Assembly (NCBI RefSeq): GCF_020171465.1
Contig: NZ_JAIUZR010000004.1
Coordinates: forward strand, 434,001 to 498,000
Source: Lutimonas saemankumensis
GTDB taxonomy: Bacteria; Bacteroidota; Bacteroidia; Flavobacteriales; Flavobacteriaceae
Direction: 5' to 3'
DNA: 64,000 nt
This document shows positions 26,975 to 35,112 of this stretch, piece after piece (the stretch's first letter is position 1; each line of letters starts with the position of its first letter). Below the pieces are notes generated by a model. That model worked only from the letters and a program-made list of their open reading frames with translations, had not been told where the DNA came from and did not search any database. The translations under genes and the position numbers were made by a program.

Positions 26975-28060
26975 GTGATAGAGAAAAACTTTATTTTTAA
27001 TTTGAACACAAAGGATACAGGGGCCTCCGGAAGTGTCACCTGGCAAAGCCCGAGTAACATTGCCTTAATAAAATACTGGGGTAAAACAGATCCTCAGATA
27101 CCAAAGAATGTCTCTATAAGTTTTACGCTTTCTAACTGTAATACTCAAACCACGGTAAAATACAGGCCCAAATCGAGCATTTCAGAGGACTTTGATTTCA
27201 AGATTTTTTTTGACCAAAAGGAAAATCAAAGTTTCCGGCGAAAAATTGAACAGTTTTTTGAGAGAGTAGTGCCTTATATTCCTTTTATCAGGAACTATGA
27301 ATTTGAAATCCATACTGGGAATTCTTTTCCACACAGCAGTGGTATAGCCTCCAGCGCAAGCGGTATGAGTGCCCTGGCGCTGTGTCTGATGAGCATTCAA
27401 AAATCTATGGATCCTCATCTAAGTGAAATTGATTTTAATCAGAAAGCCTCCTTCCTGGCACGATTGGGTTCAGGTAGTGCGGCGAGGAGCATTGAAGGTC
27501 CACTGGTCGTTTGGGGACAACATCACTCCATATTCAAAAGCAGTAACCTTTACGGAACAAAATACTCTGGTGAAATTCACGATGTTTTTACTTCCTTTCA
27601 GGATACGATTCTGCTGGTGGACAAAGGAGAAAAAAAAGTTTCATCAACTTTGGGGCATAAATTAATGCTGGGTCATCCTTTTGCCGAATCAAGATTTGAG
27701 CAGGCAAAGGACAATATGAATCGTTTGATAGCTATTTTAAAAAACGGAGAACTGGACTCGTTTATTGATATCATTGAACGTGAAGCCTTATCACTTCACG
27801 CAATGATGATGACTTCCGACCCCTATTTTATTTTAATGAAACCTAATACCCTTGAAATAATAAACCGTATTTGGAATTTCAGAGAATTATCAGGATGTCA
27901 TATCTGTTTTACCTTGGATGCCGGGGCAAATGTACACGTACTTTATCCGGATAAAGACAAAAAAGCAGTAAGAGACTTTATTGACAAGGAACTGGTTCAG
28001 TTTTGCCAAAATGGCCAGTTTATTCATGATAACGTTGGCAACGGAGCGAAACTCCTGTGA
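26975..28060 (+). CDS. mvaD: diphosphomevalonate decarboxylase
   Basis: The 361-residue GHMP-superfamily enzyme converts diphosphomevalonate to isopentenyl diphosphate. It shows WQSPSNIALIKYWGK, the family's N-terminal active-site segment, and the ATP loop PHSSGIASSASGMSALALCL (about 112-131), followed by SGSAARSI with the catalytic-region Arg. The start is GTG at 26975, 34 bp after the LytTR gene. Mevalonate kinase follows 144 bp later behind its own promoter. Confidence 0.93.
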   Translation: MIEKNFIFNLNTKDTGASGSVTWQSPSNIALIKYWGKTDPQIPKNVSISFTLSNCNTQTTVKYRPKSSISEDFDFKIFFDQKENQSFRRKIEQFFERVVPYIPFIRNYEFEIHTGNSFPHSSGIASSASGMSALALCLMSIQKSMDPHLSEIDFNQKASFLARLGSGSAARSIEGPLVVWGQHHSIFKSSNLYGTKYSGEIHDVFTSFQDTILLVDKGEKKVSSTLGHKLMLGHPFAESRFEQAKDNMNRLIAILKNGELDSFIDIIEREALSLHAMMMTSDPYFILMKPNTLEIINRIWNFRELSGCHICFTLDAGANVHVLYPDKDKKAVRDFIDKELVQFCQNGQFIHDNVGNGAKLL

Positions 28061-28173
28061 TGTACTGGGGTAAAATCCATTATGGAGCTTAATTTTTTCT
28101 TTTAAGTGAATAAGTTTTAAGAATTTAATTCGTTTAATGAGAAGTCAAAATCAGATCAAATCTAATTTTGTCT

Positions 28174-28181
28174 TATATTTG
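28174..28181 (+). promoter_or_regulatory. putative -7 element of the mevalonate kinase promoter
   Basis: TATATTTG fits TAnnTTTG, 23 bp upstream of the ATG at 28205. The 144-bp gap after mvaD otherwise holds nothing recognised. Confidence 0.45.
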
Positions 28182-28204
28182 TAGCAAATTTTTAAACAGA
28201 GATA

Positions 28205-29131
28205 ATGAAAGGTCCTCTTTTTTACGCTAAAATCCTTCTGTTTGGAGAATATGGCATTATTAAAGATTCCAAAGGTTTGGCTATCCCTTACAATTCGTAT
28301 CAGGGAGCTTTGATTATTTCGGATGACACCGATGAAAAGGCGAAAGATTCCAATGACAAACTTCGAGAATTTTATCATTATCTCCTAAATCTAAAAGACC
28401 CTGAAATCGAATTGCGATTAGAGGAATTCAAGAGAGACATTGAAAAAAATATGCATTTTGACTCGAGCATCCCCCAGGGATACGGAGTTGGAAGTTCCGG
28501 AGCACTTGTTGCTGCCATTTATGATAAATACGCGGACAATAAAATTACTGTTCTTGAAAACCTGACCAGAGATAAACTGTTAAAACTGAAATCTGTTTTT
28601 TCAAAAATGGAGTCCTTTTTTCACGGCAAAAGTTCAGGTCTTGACCCGTTGAATTCCTATTTGAGTTTACCGATCCTTATCAACTCAAAAGACAATCTCG
28701 AGGCAACAGGGATCCCTTCCCAAAAAGAGGGAAAAGGCGCCGTGTTTCTTCTCGATTCAGAAATGATCGGTGAAACCCAACCCATGGTGAACATCTTTAT
28801 GAATAAAATGAAGAATGAAGGATTCAGAAAAATGATCGACAGGGACTTTGCGCGTTATACGGATGACTGCATCGATGATTTTCTACATGGAAACGTTAAA
28901 TCTTTGTTCGGAAATGTGAAAAAGCTGTCAAAAGTCGTTTTGAAACATTTCAAGCCTATGATTCCCGATTCATTCCATCAGTTATGGCAAACGGGAATTG
29001 AGACAAACGATTATTATTTAAAACTTTGTGGTTCCGGAGGAGGAGGTTATATCTTAGGCTTTACCGAGGATTATGAAAAGGCCAAAAAATTGCTTGATTC
29101 CTACAAACTGGAACTCGTTTATCGATTCTAA
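28205..29131 (+). CDS. mevalonate kinase (GHMP family)
   Basis: A 308-residue kinase with the opening FYAKILLFGEYGII, the ATP-binding loop IPQGYGVGSSGALVAAIYDKY (in part, about 91-104), FFHGKSSGLDPLNSYL with the substrate-binding Asp, and the third GHMP motif KLCGSGGGGYILGF. It is placed as mevalonate kinase by these motifs and by the prenyltransferase gene 12 bp downstream. Together with mvaD and the GYDIA kinase it covers the lower mevalonate pathway. The exact step assigned to each GHMP kinase is inferred. Confidence 0.85.
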   Translation: MKGPLFYAKILLFGEYGIIKDSKGLAIPYNSYQGALIISDDTDEKAKDSNDKLREFYHYLLNLKDPEIELRLEEFKRDIEKNMHFDSSIPQGYGVGSSGALVAAIYDKYADNKITVLENLTRDKLLKLKSVFSKMESFFHGKSSGLDPLNSYLSLPILINSKDNLEATGIPSQKEGKGAVFLLDSEMIGETQPMVNIFMNKMKNEGFRKMIDRDFARYTDDCIDDFLHGNVKSLFGNVKKLSKVVLKHFKPMIPDSFHQLWQTGIETNDYYLKLCGSGGGGYILGFTEDYEKAKKLLDSYKLELVYRF

Positions 29132-29143
29132 ACATCCTGGATT

Positions 29144-30088
29144 ATGGATGCCTCCGACAAAGGGTTGAGTAAAAAACCCAAATCAAAGAAATCATATTCT
29201 TTATTTTTCAAATTTCTAAGTTTGCTATCTGTTGTGCGGGGTTATAACATCGCACTGATCGTCCTTGCCCAATACCTGGCCGCTATTTTCATTTTTTCTC
29301 CGGATCTGCCTTTAAAATCAATTATTTTTAATCTGGACCTCTATTTCCTGGTATTGGCTACGATCTGTGTAATCGCTTCCGGCTATATAATCAACAATTT
29401 TTATGACAGTAAAAAGGACAGGATCAATAAACCCATAAAATCCAAAATAGATAGTCTAGTAAGTCAGAAAATAAAATTACAGATCTATTTTTTTCTGAAT
29501 TTTGTAGGTGTGCTATTTGGATTGCTGGTTTCATGGAGAGCCGCACTCTTTTTTGCGGTTTATATTTTTCTGATATGGCTCTACTCACATAAGTTGAAAA
29601 AGTACCCTTTAACAGGTCTTTTCTCTGCTTCTATATTATCCATTCTTCCATTTTTCGCCATCTTCATTTATTATAAGAATTTCTCAGAGGTTATTTTTAT
29701 TCATGCAGCTTTTTTGTTTTTCGTACTTATGATCAGGGAACTTCTCAAGGATCTCGAGAATATTAAAGGAGATATAGTTCAGGATTACCAGACAATTCCG
29801 ATCAAATACGGAGAGTACTTTACCAAAGCTCTCATTACCCTTTTGGTTTTGCTTACCATGAATCCCGTATATTTTTTATGGGGATATCCGGAAATAGGAA
29901 TGATGAAGTATTACTTCTACCTGGTAGGAATCATATTCGTTTTTTTCCTGTTCTTTTTATGGAAGGCCAATTCAAAACGTGACTATGTCATTTTGCACAA
30001 CGTGATCAAGCTGGTGATTCTGGTAGGAGTGCTTAGTATTCTCTTGATTGATACCTCCGTAATTATAAAAAGGATCATTAATGTATAA
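29144..30088 (+). CDS. UbiA prenyltransferase, geranylgeranylglycerol-phosphate geranylgeranyltransferase-like
   Basis: The 314-residue membrane enzyme has about eight helices and the two Asp-rich UbiA motifs: NNFYDSKKDRINKP (about 86-99) and, in the second loop, LLKDLENIKGDIVQDYQTIPIKYG in part. UbiA enzymes join a polyprenyl diphosphate to an acceptor. This subgroup is commonly annotated as digeranylgeranylglyceryl-phosphate synthase-like; in Bacteroidetes the real acceptor is unclear. It lies 12 bp after mevalonate kinase, so prenyl supply and use are co-transcribed. Confidence 0.82.
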   Translation: MDASDKGLSKKPKSKKSYSLFFKFLSLLSVVRGYNIALIVLAQYLAAIFIFSPDLPLKSIIFNLDLYFLVLATICVIASGYIINNFYDSKKDRINKPIKSKIDSLVSQKIKLQIYFFLNFVGVLFGLLVSWRAALFFAVYIFLIWLYSHKLKKYPLTGLFSASILSILPFFAIFIYYKNFSEVIFIHAAFLFFVLMIRELLKDLENIKGDIVQDYQTIPIKYGEYFTKALITLLVLLTMNPVYFLWGYPEIGMMKYYFYLVGIIFVFFLFFLWKANSKRDYVILHNVIKLVILVGVLSILLIDTSVIIKRIINV

Positions 30089-30137
30089 GTTCACTTCATT
30101 ATTGAAATGATTTCGTATTTTTGCAAAAAATTTAAAA

Positions 30138-31040
30138 ATGACCGCAAAAAATAACTCGTCGAGAGGACGACAAGAGCGTCGAAAAGAAAGTGATTTTTCA
30201 AAAAAGGCAGCTTCAAGATCGACTTCCGGAAAATTCAAAGGAAAAGGAAAGGATAAAAACTTCAGGCCTCACCCCGAAAAACTAAAAGCATTTAAAAAAG
30301 GGCCTTCAGCTCCCACTAAAAAATCAGATTCGGGAGAAATTAGATTGAACAAATACATAGCAAATTCAGGGATCTGCTCAAGACGTGAAGCTGATACTTT
30401 TATCGCCACCGGAAGCGCCAAAGTAAACGGTAAGATCATTACCGAAATGGGATATAAGGTAAAACCCGGTGATGAAGTCCGATTTGATGATGCTTTGATT
30501 TCACCGGAGGCAAAAAGATATGTTCTATTGAATAAACCCAAGAACTATATCACTACGATGAATGATGAAAGAGAAAGAAAGACGGTAATGGAATTGATTC
30601 ATAAGGCATCAAAAGAAAGAATCTATCCGGTAGGAAGGCTCGATCGACAAACGACGGGACTGCTTCTTTTTACAAACGATGGCGAAATGGCTAAAAAACT
30701 TACACATCCCAAACATCAGGTAAAAAAGCTCTATCACGTGACTTTGGACAAAAAACTGGCAATGAGTGATCTGAAAAAGATCTCAGAAAATTTCGTGCTG
30801 GACGGAAAAATGGTTTTCGTAGACGATATTTCCTATATCGAAAACAAGCCAAAATTTGAAGTCGGAATTGAAATTCATTCTGGCAGAAACAGGATCGTAA
30901 GACGTATCTTTGAGCATTTTGGATACCATGTAATCAAACTGGACCGTGTAATCTTTGCAGGTCTTACAAAGAAGAATCTGGGAAGAGGTGTGTGGAGGCA
31001 TCTAACGGAACAAGAGGTTAACAACCTAAAAATGATATAG
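30138..31040 (+). CDS. RsuA/RluB-family pseudouridine synthase
   Basis: This 300-residue protein has a basic, low-complexity extension of about 70 residues (Ser/Lys/Arg/Gly-rich), then an S4 RNA-binding domain (IRLNKYIANSGICSRREAD, about 68-86) and the catalytic domain with YPVGRLDRQTTGLLLFTNDG in part (catalytic Asp about residue 175) and GRNRIVRRIFEHFGYHV. It makes pseudouridine in rRNA, probably 23S (RluB type), though RluB, RluE, RluF and RsuA cannot be told apart by eye. A terminator follows. Confidence 0.9.
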   Translation: MTAKNNSSRGRQERRKESDFSKKAASRSTSGKFKGKGKDKNFRPHPEKLKAFKKGPSAPTKKSDSGEIRLNKYIANSGICSRREADTFIATGSAKVNGKIITEMGYKVKPGDEVRFDDALISPEAKRYVLLNKPKNYITTMNDERERKTVMELIHKASKERIYPVGRLDRQTTGLLLFTNDGEMAKKLTHPKHQVKKLYHVTLDKKLAMSDLKKISENFVLDGKMVFVDDISYIENKPKFEVGIEIHSGRNRIVRRIFEHFGYHVIKLDRVIFAGLTKKNLGRGVWRHLTEQEVNNLKMI

Positions 31041-31104
31041 AAAGTAAGACTTCTTTCGGAGCAAATTAGACCTCGGAATTGATATATGAGGTTTTATATA
31101 AAAC

Positions 31105-31134
31105 AAAAAAGACTGCAAATATGCAGTCTTTTTT
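31105..31134. terminator. bidirectional terminator between convergent genes
   Basis: Arms 31105-31117 (AAAAAAGACTGCA) and 31122-31134 are perfectly complementary with a 4-nt loop. It serves the pseudouridine synthase gene (plus) and the amylase gene at the end of the sus operon (minus). Confidence 0.9.
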
Positions 31135-31152
31135 TATCGAAAAACAATCCAT

Positions 31153-33711
31153 TTACTCAATAATTAATCTTCTGGAACTGCTTCCTTCTTCAGAACTGAT
31201 TCTTAAAAAGTAGATCGAAGGTTCTAAAAATGATGCATCGTATTCCTGATCCGGATAAAAATCACCCTTAAAATTACTTACCAGGCGTCCTGTATGATCA
31301 AAAATTTCAACTTTCTGAACATTCTTATTTATCCTGAAAGTATTCTTTGCGGGATTAGGGTAAATGATCAAATCAGCCAAAGGGTCGAATTCCATCACTG
31401 GCAAAGCCACCTGGGAACTTCCATAGACCCTGAATTCTCCTGGCTCAAGTGAGATCAATTGATTTACATTAGTCACGTTCAACTCTGAATTATCATTCAG
31501 CAGATCATACCAGATACCGGTTTCCTGGAACTCAGGGTTAATGTTTTGCACAGTAACTCCAAAGTTTCCAATAACATTAATATATTTTAGTACGTCTCCC
31601 TGATCAACGTTATTGAGCTGAATCTTTTTTAACCCGGTGGATTTGTTCGCATCAACTTCAAAATCAGAGGTCTCAAAAATATTCTCCTTTAATTTAAGTT
31701 CTATCAGTTTCGCCCAGGTATCGTAAACTTCCTTCCTGTCAGGATCCTGAAGATAATCCCACCGTATGGGTTTGGGATCAACTTTGCACTGGTCATTCCC
31801 ATAAGGAGTTGGAACAGTACCATTTGGACAGGTAAAGATACTGTAATCGTATCCCAGCTCACCAAATTGCCAGATCATCTTGGGTCCCGGTACGGTAAAA
31901 TAAAAAGCACCCGCAAGCATCTCTCTTTCCAAGGCAGTTGACAATTCTGTTACATCATAAGAACCGTCTGCATTGCCAAATTCAACATTCTTATACATGA
32001 GTCTTTCCTCATCATGGCTTTCCATGTAGGCAACATTGGCAGGCACCGACCAGTTTCTGTTCTTGTAATCGATCCAGGAAAAGTCAGACTTGCCATTCTC
32101 ATTATAGCCCATTGTTCCTTCATTATAAGGTCCGGTAAGTTTACTCCACATCATGATCCCTTTCCCTTCATTGAGCCTGTAATTCACCCATTCTGTTTCT
32201 TCCGCATTGGTGCCCAGATGTTCAAAAATGATATAAAAATCACTGTCAACGGCCCATTGATAATCTGCATACTCCTTAAGTACGGCTATTCTGTCTTCTT
32301 GCTTTGAATCTGTGCAACTGTCACTTCCGGTACAATTCTGAGTAAACCCTTTGGTGAGGTCCCAACGAAAACCATCAATGCGATATTCTTCGATCCAGTA
32401 TTCAACGGTTCTCTTTACATAATCCTTTGTGGCCTGTTTACTATGGTTAAAGTCATTAAAAACACTGTAGGAATGTGTTGCCACCTGATTGAAAAAAGGG
32501 CTGTCTTCACTGGCCTGTCCTCCGTAACCTCCTGCACTTGTGTTCCACATTCTGTAAAAAGGATTCTGACCCGTTGCATGGTTGTAAACAACATCCAAAA
32601 TTACTGCCATGTTTCTTTTATGGCATTCATCAATTAATTCTTTAAAAGCCTCAGGTGTACCATAATATTTATCCAGAGCCATATGAAAAGAAGGGTTATA
32701 ACCCCATGACTGGTTCCCGTCAAATTCGTTTACAGGCATAAGTTCGATGGCATTAACTCCCAGTTCCTGTAAATAATCCAGCCTGGCCTTTACGGCGTCA
32801 AAGCTGTGCAGGTTATCAAAATCACGGATCAATAATTCATAGATCACCAGATCGGTCTTTTTTGGAAGTTCATAATTATTGGTCTGCCAGTTAAATTCAG
32901 GGTCACCTGTCCTTAAAAGAGTTACCGCATGATTGGTTTTCCCCTCGGGATAATCCGGAAGATTAGGATAGGTAACCTCGTCAATGAACTGATCATTGAA
33001 TTCGTCAAGAATTGTGGTTGAATAAGGGTCCGCAATGCGTATAAAGCCATCGACCAGATATTGAAAAGTGTGATCAAATTGAGGGGTTAATCCGGTCAAC
33101 TCAATCCAGAAACGATTTTTAGCACTGTCTTTCTTTAAAAGATAGGCTTCCTGCTTTTCCCAGTTATTGAAATCCCCAAGAACATAAACATACTGTTTTA
33201 AAGGGGCATAAAGTACAAGGGTTGCCTTTGTATTATCTTCAGGATCAAGATTGATACCGTCGAGCAATCCATTGGGTACAGGTGCTTCGGTAACAGGAGG
33301 AACCGTACTTCCTCCTACTACCACAACATTATCCTGTGATTTTTTGTCGCCAGTTCCATTTTTTGCCTTGACCAGAAAACCAATTGTTTCCAGTCCGGTT
33401 CGCTGATAAAAATCCTTTGGAACAAAGGAAATCGAATAGGTTCCATCCCCGTTATCTGTCATTTTCTGAGCCTCATTTGAGTTGGTCCATTCCCCGTTGG
33501 TAGGTGAATCCTCCTGTATTCCGTTTGCCGAAGCCCAGGCCCACAGATATACATCGGTTACTCCCCAAACTGCCGGGCTAAAATCAGAGGCCGTTATCAT
33601 AATAAGATCGTCTTCAGAGAATGATTCCGGTACAATGTCAAAAGTAACATTTTGTTGCTGGGCATTTGCCAGAGTGGATAAAATCAAAAAAAATAGTAAA
33701 AGTTTTTTCAT
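31153..33711 (-). CDS. GH13 alpha-amylase-family enzyme with T9SS sorting domain
   Basis: The 852-residue secreted enzyme has a signal peptide (1-17), two N-terminal beta-sandwich domains (about 20-130 and a CBM48-like unit at about 150-240 with YVLGDFNNWE), the GH13 barrel from about 285, and a C-terminal type IX sorting domain (about 775-852, IYPNPAKNTFRIN to RRLIIE). Catalytic residues are the Asp in RIDGFRWDLTKGF, the Glu in IIFEHLG, and the Asp in MESHDEERL. The NATGQNPFYRMWN loop and domain order are close to pullulanase/isoamylase-like GH13. T9SS targeting means surface attachment or release. It ends the susC-susD-susE operon, behind an internal terminator-like hairpin. Confidence 0.93.
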   Translation of the reverse strand: MKKLLLFFLILSTLANAQQQNVTFDIVPESFSEDDLIMITASDFSPAVWGVTDVYLWAWASANGIQEDSPTNGEWTNSNEAQKMTDNGDGTYSISFVPKDFYQRTGLETIGFLVKAKNGTGDKKSQDNVVVVGGSTVPPVTEAPVPNGLLDGINLDPEDNTKATLVLYAPLKQYVYVLGDFNNWEKQEAYLLKKDSAKNRFWIELTGLTPQFDHTFQYLVDGFIRIADPYSTTILDEFNDQFIDEVTYPNLPDYPEGKTNHAVTLLRTGDPEFNWQTNNYELPKKTDLVIYELLIRDFDNLHSFDAVKARLDYLQELGVNAIELMPVNEFDGNQSWGYNPSFHMALDKYYGTPEAFKELIDECHKRNMAVILDVVYNHATGQNPFYRMWNTSAGGYGGQASEDSPFFNQVATHSYSVFNDFNHSKQATKDYVKRTVEYWIEEYRIDGFRWDLTKGFTQNCTGSDSCTDSKQEDRIAVLKEYADYQWAVDSDFYIIFEHLGTNAEETEWVNYRLNEGKGIMMWSKLTGPYNEGTMGYNENGKSDFSWIDYKNRNWSVPANVAYMESHDEERLMYKNVEFGNADGSYDVTELSTALEREMLAGAFYFTVPGPKMIWQFGELGYDYSIFTCPNGTVPTPYGNDQCKVDPKPIRWDYLQDPDRKEVYDTWAKLIELKLKENIFETSDFEVDANKSTGLKKIQLNNVDQGDVLKYINVIGNFGVTVQNINPEFQETGIWYDLLNDNSELNVTNVNQLISLEPGEFRVYGSSQVALPVMEFDPLADLIIYPNPAKNTFRINKNVQKVEIFDHTGRLVSNFKGDFYPDQEYDASFLEPSIYFLRISSEEGSSSRRLIIE

Positions 33712-33730
33712 ATGAGTTGATTAAATGGGA

Positions 33731-33759
33731 AAAAGGGCTGTTCAAAAAACAGCCCTTTT
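33731..33759 (-). terminator. intrinsic terminator or attenuator between susE and the GH13 gene
   Basis: Arms 33731-33742 (AAAAGGGCTGTT) and 33748-33759 are complementary around a 5-nt loop; a T-run follows on the minus strand. It lies 19 bp after the SusE stop and 19 bp before the amylase start, so it could reduce amylase expression relative to the binding proteins. Confidence 0.8.
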
Positions 33760-33778
33760 ATCTTACTAACAATCAAAA

Positions 33779-35092
33779 TTATTTGGCAGTGATCGTATAA
33801 GTTGGAACACTTGGGTTGGTGAAGTCCAGCATAATATCGTAAGTACCTTCAGTACTTGGAATATTTGCTCCATCCAGCTCCAAAATTCCATCTAATCCGT
33901 TGTCACCATAATTTACACCCCAATCGTTATTGACCCTGAATTTGATCTCACCATCCAATAATGGTACATCATTGGCATAGTAAATCCCCTCATTGCAATA
34001 GTCAGGAGTGAATGGGAAATCCGGTGTTGCTCCCCAATCGTTATATCCAGATCCAACAACGCCATAAACACTTGTTTTCTCAATGCTATAGGTCAAATTA
34101 TTAAAATCAACAATAACTTCATAATAACCTAAGGTAACCGGAATATTTCCTCCACCTGACTGCAAAGTACCATCCGCAGCATCAGATCCGTAATTCACAG
34201 TCCACTCATTGTTTTGACGGATTTTCCATTCTCCATCATTCAATTTAACAACGGCTCGCCAGGTATCTGAACAAGAGTCATACATTAGTGGTACGTCAGG
34301 ACCATCCCAACCGCCTGGGGTTGCACTTCCTACCAATCCCCAAGAATATTTCTCAATGGCATAAGTAAGATTATTTTCATCGAACGTGATCTTGTAAGAT
34401 CCGGCCTCAGCAACAGGAATGTTACCTCCATTAGGTTGTAAAGTTCCGTCATTATTGTCTGAACCGTAATTTACATCCCAGTTATTATCCCTTCTGATCT
34501 TCCATTCACCAACAATCATATCGATGTAGGCAACATAAACTCCTGATTCAGCAGTTTTATAGAATGGCGTGTCTGGTCCTTCTCCCCAGCCGCCTGGAGT
34601 TGCGCTACCCACAACACCCCATGGGGTCGTCAGGTCAAGAACACCAGAATAAGCAGTGGCCGTTAAACTTGTTGGATCAGTTGCTTTACTGTATTGTTTG
34701 GATAAAATAATATCAACCATTACATCCAGATTCGTTGCAGTTCCCGGTTCCGCACCGAGGTTTAAAAGAACTTTGTTAAGATCTTCTGTCATAAATACTT
34801 TTTCCAAAGCAGATCCTGCGGCTACTGATTCAACAGGTGAATCTTCAACGCCAGCTAAAGAGAAAAGAATGTTATATTCGGCTGCAGCCTCATATCCAAA
34901 ATCAGGTTTGGCCCATGATACAGTAAGTACGGGAACCCCTTCATTTGCCTCTTCCAAAACAATATTGTCATTATTCAGGTTGACCGTAGTGGTAAAATCT
35001 TCGTTGATCACAACCACATCATCGTCCGAACAGCCAACAAATACTGTTGTAAAGGCTAATAAGAATAATATTTTGTTTATATATTTTTTCAT
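33779..35092 (-). CDS. SusE/SusF-type starch-binding outer-membrane lipoprotein
   Basis: A 437-residue lipoprotein (VFVGCSDDD, lipidated Cys21) with an N-terminal Ig-like SusE domain (about 25-145) and three tandem starch-binding modules of about 90 residues each. The modules start with WGVVGSATPGGW, WGLVGSATPGGW and YGVVGSGYNDWG, and each contains a GE(W/I)K(I/F)R..N.W.VNYG core and a D/N-G-(T/I)-L segment. SusE/F proteins sit on the cell surface and hold starch for SusC/D. The same module type occurs inside the SusD protein next door. It starts 20 bp after the susD stop. Confidence 0.9.
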   Translation of the reverse strand: MKKYINKILFLLAFTTVFVGCSDDDVVVINEDFTTTVNLNNDNIVLEEANEGVPVLTVSWAKPDFGYEAAAEYNILFSLAGVEDSPVESVAAGSALEKVFMTEDLNKVLLNLGAEPGTATNLDVMVDIILSKQYSKATDPTSLTATAYSGVLDLTTPWGVVGSATPGGWGEGPDTPFYKTAESGVYVAYIDMIVGEWKIRRDNNWDVNYGSDNNDGTLQPNGGNIPVAEAGSYKITFDENNLTYAIEKYSWGLVGSATPGGWDGPDVPLMYDSCSDTWRAVVKLNDGEWKIRQNNEWTVNYGSDAADGTLQSGGGNIPVTLGYYEVIVDFNNLTYSIEKTSVYGVVGSGYNDWGATPDFPFTPDYCNEGIYYANDVPLLDGEIKFRVNNDWGVNYGDNGLDGILELDGANIPSTEGTYDIMLDFTNPSVPTYTITAK

Positions 35093-35112
35093 GATATATG
35101 TCTGTTTATTAA

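Noticed and set aside
30269-30541. 90-codon open frame antisense to the pseudouridine synthase gene
   Set aside because: Shadow of the Lys-rich N-terminal region and S4 domain of the real gene.
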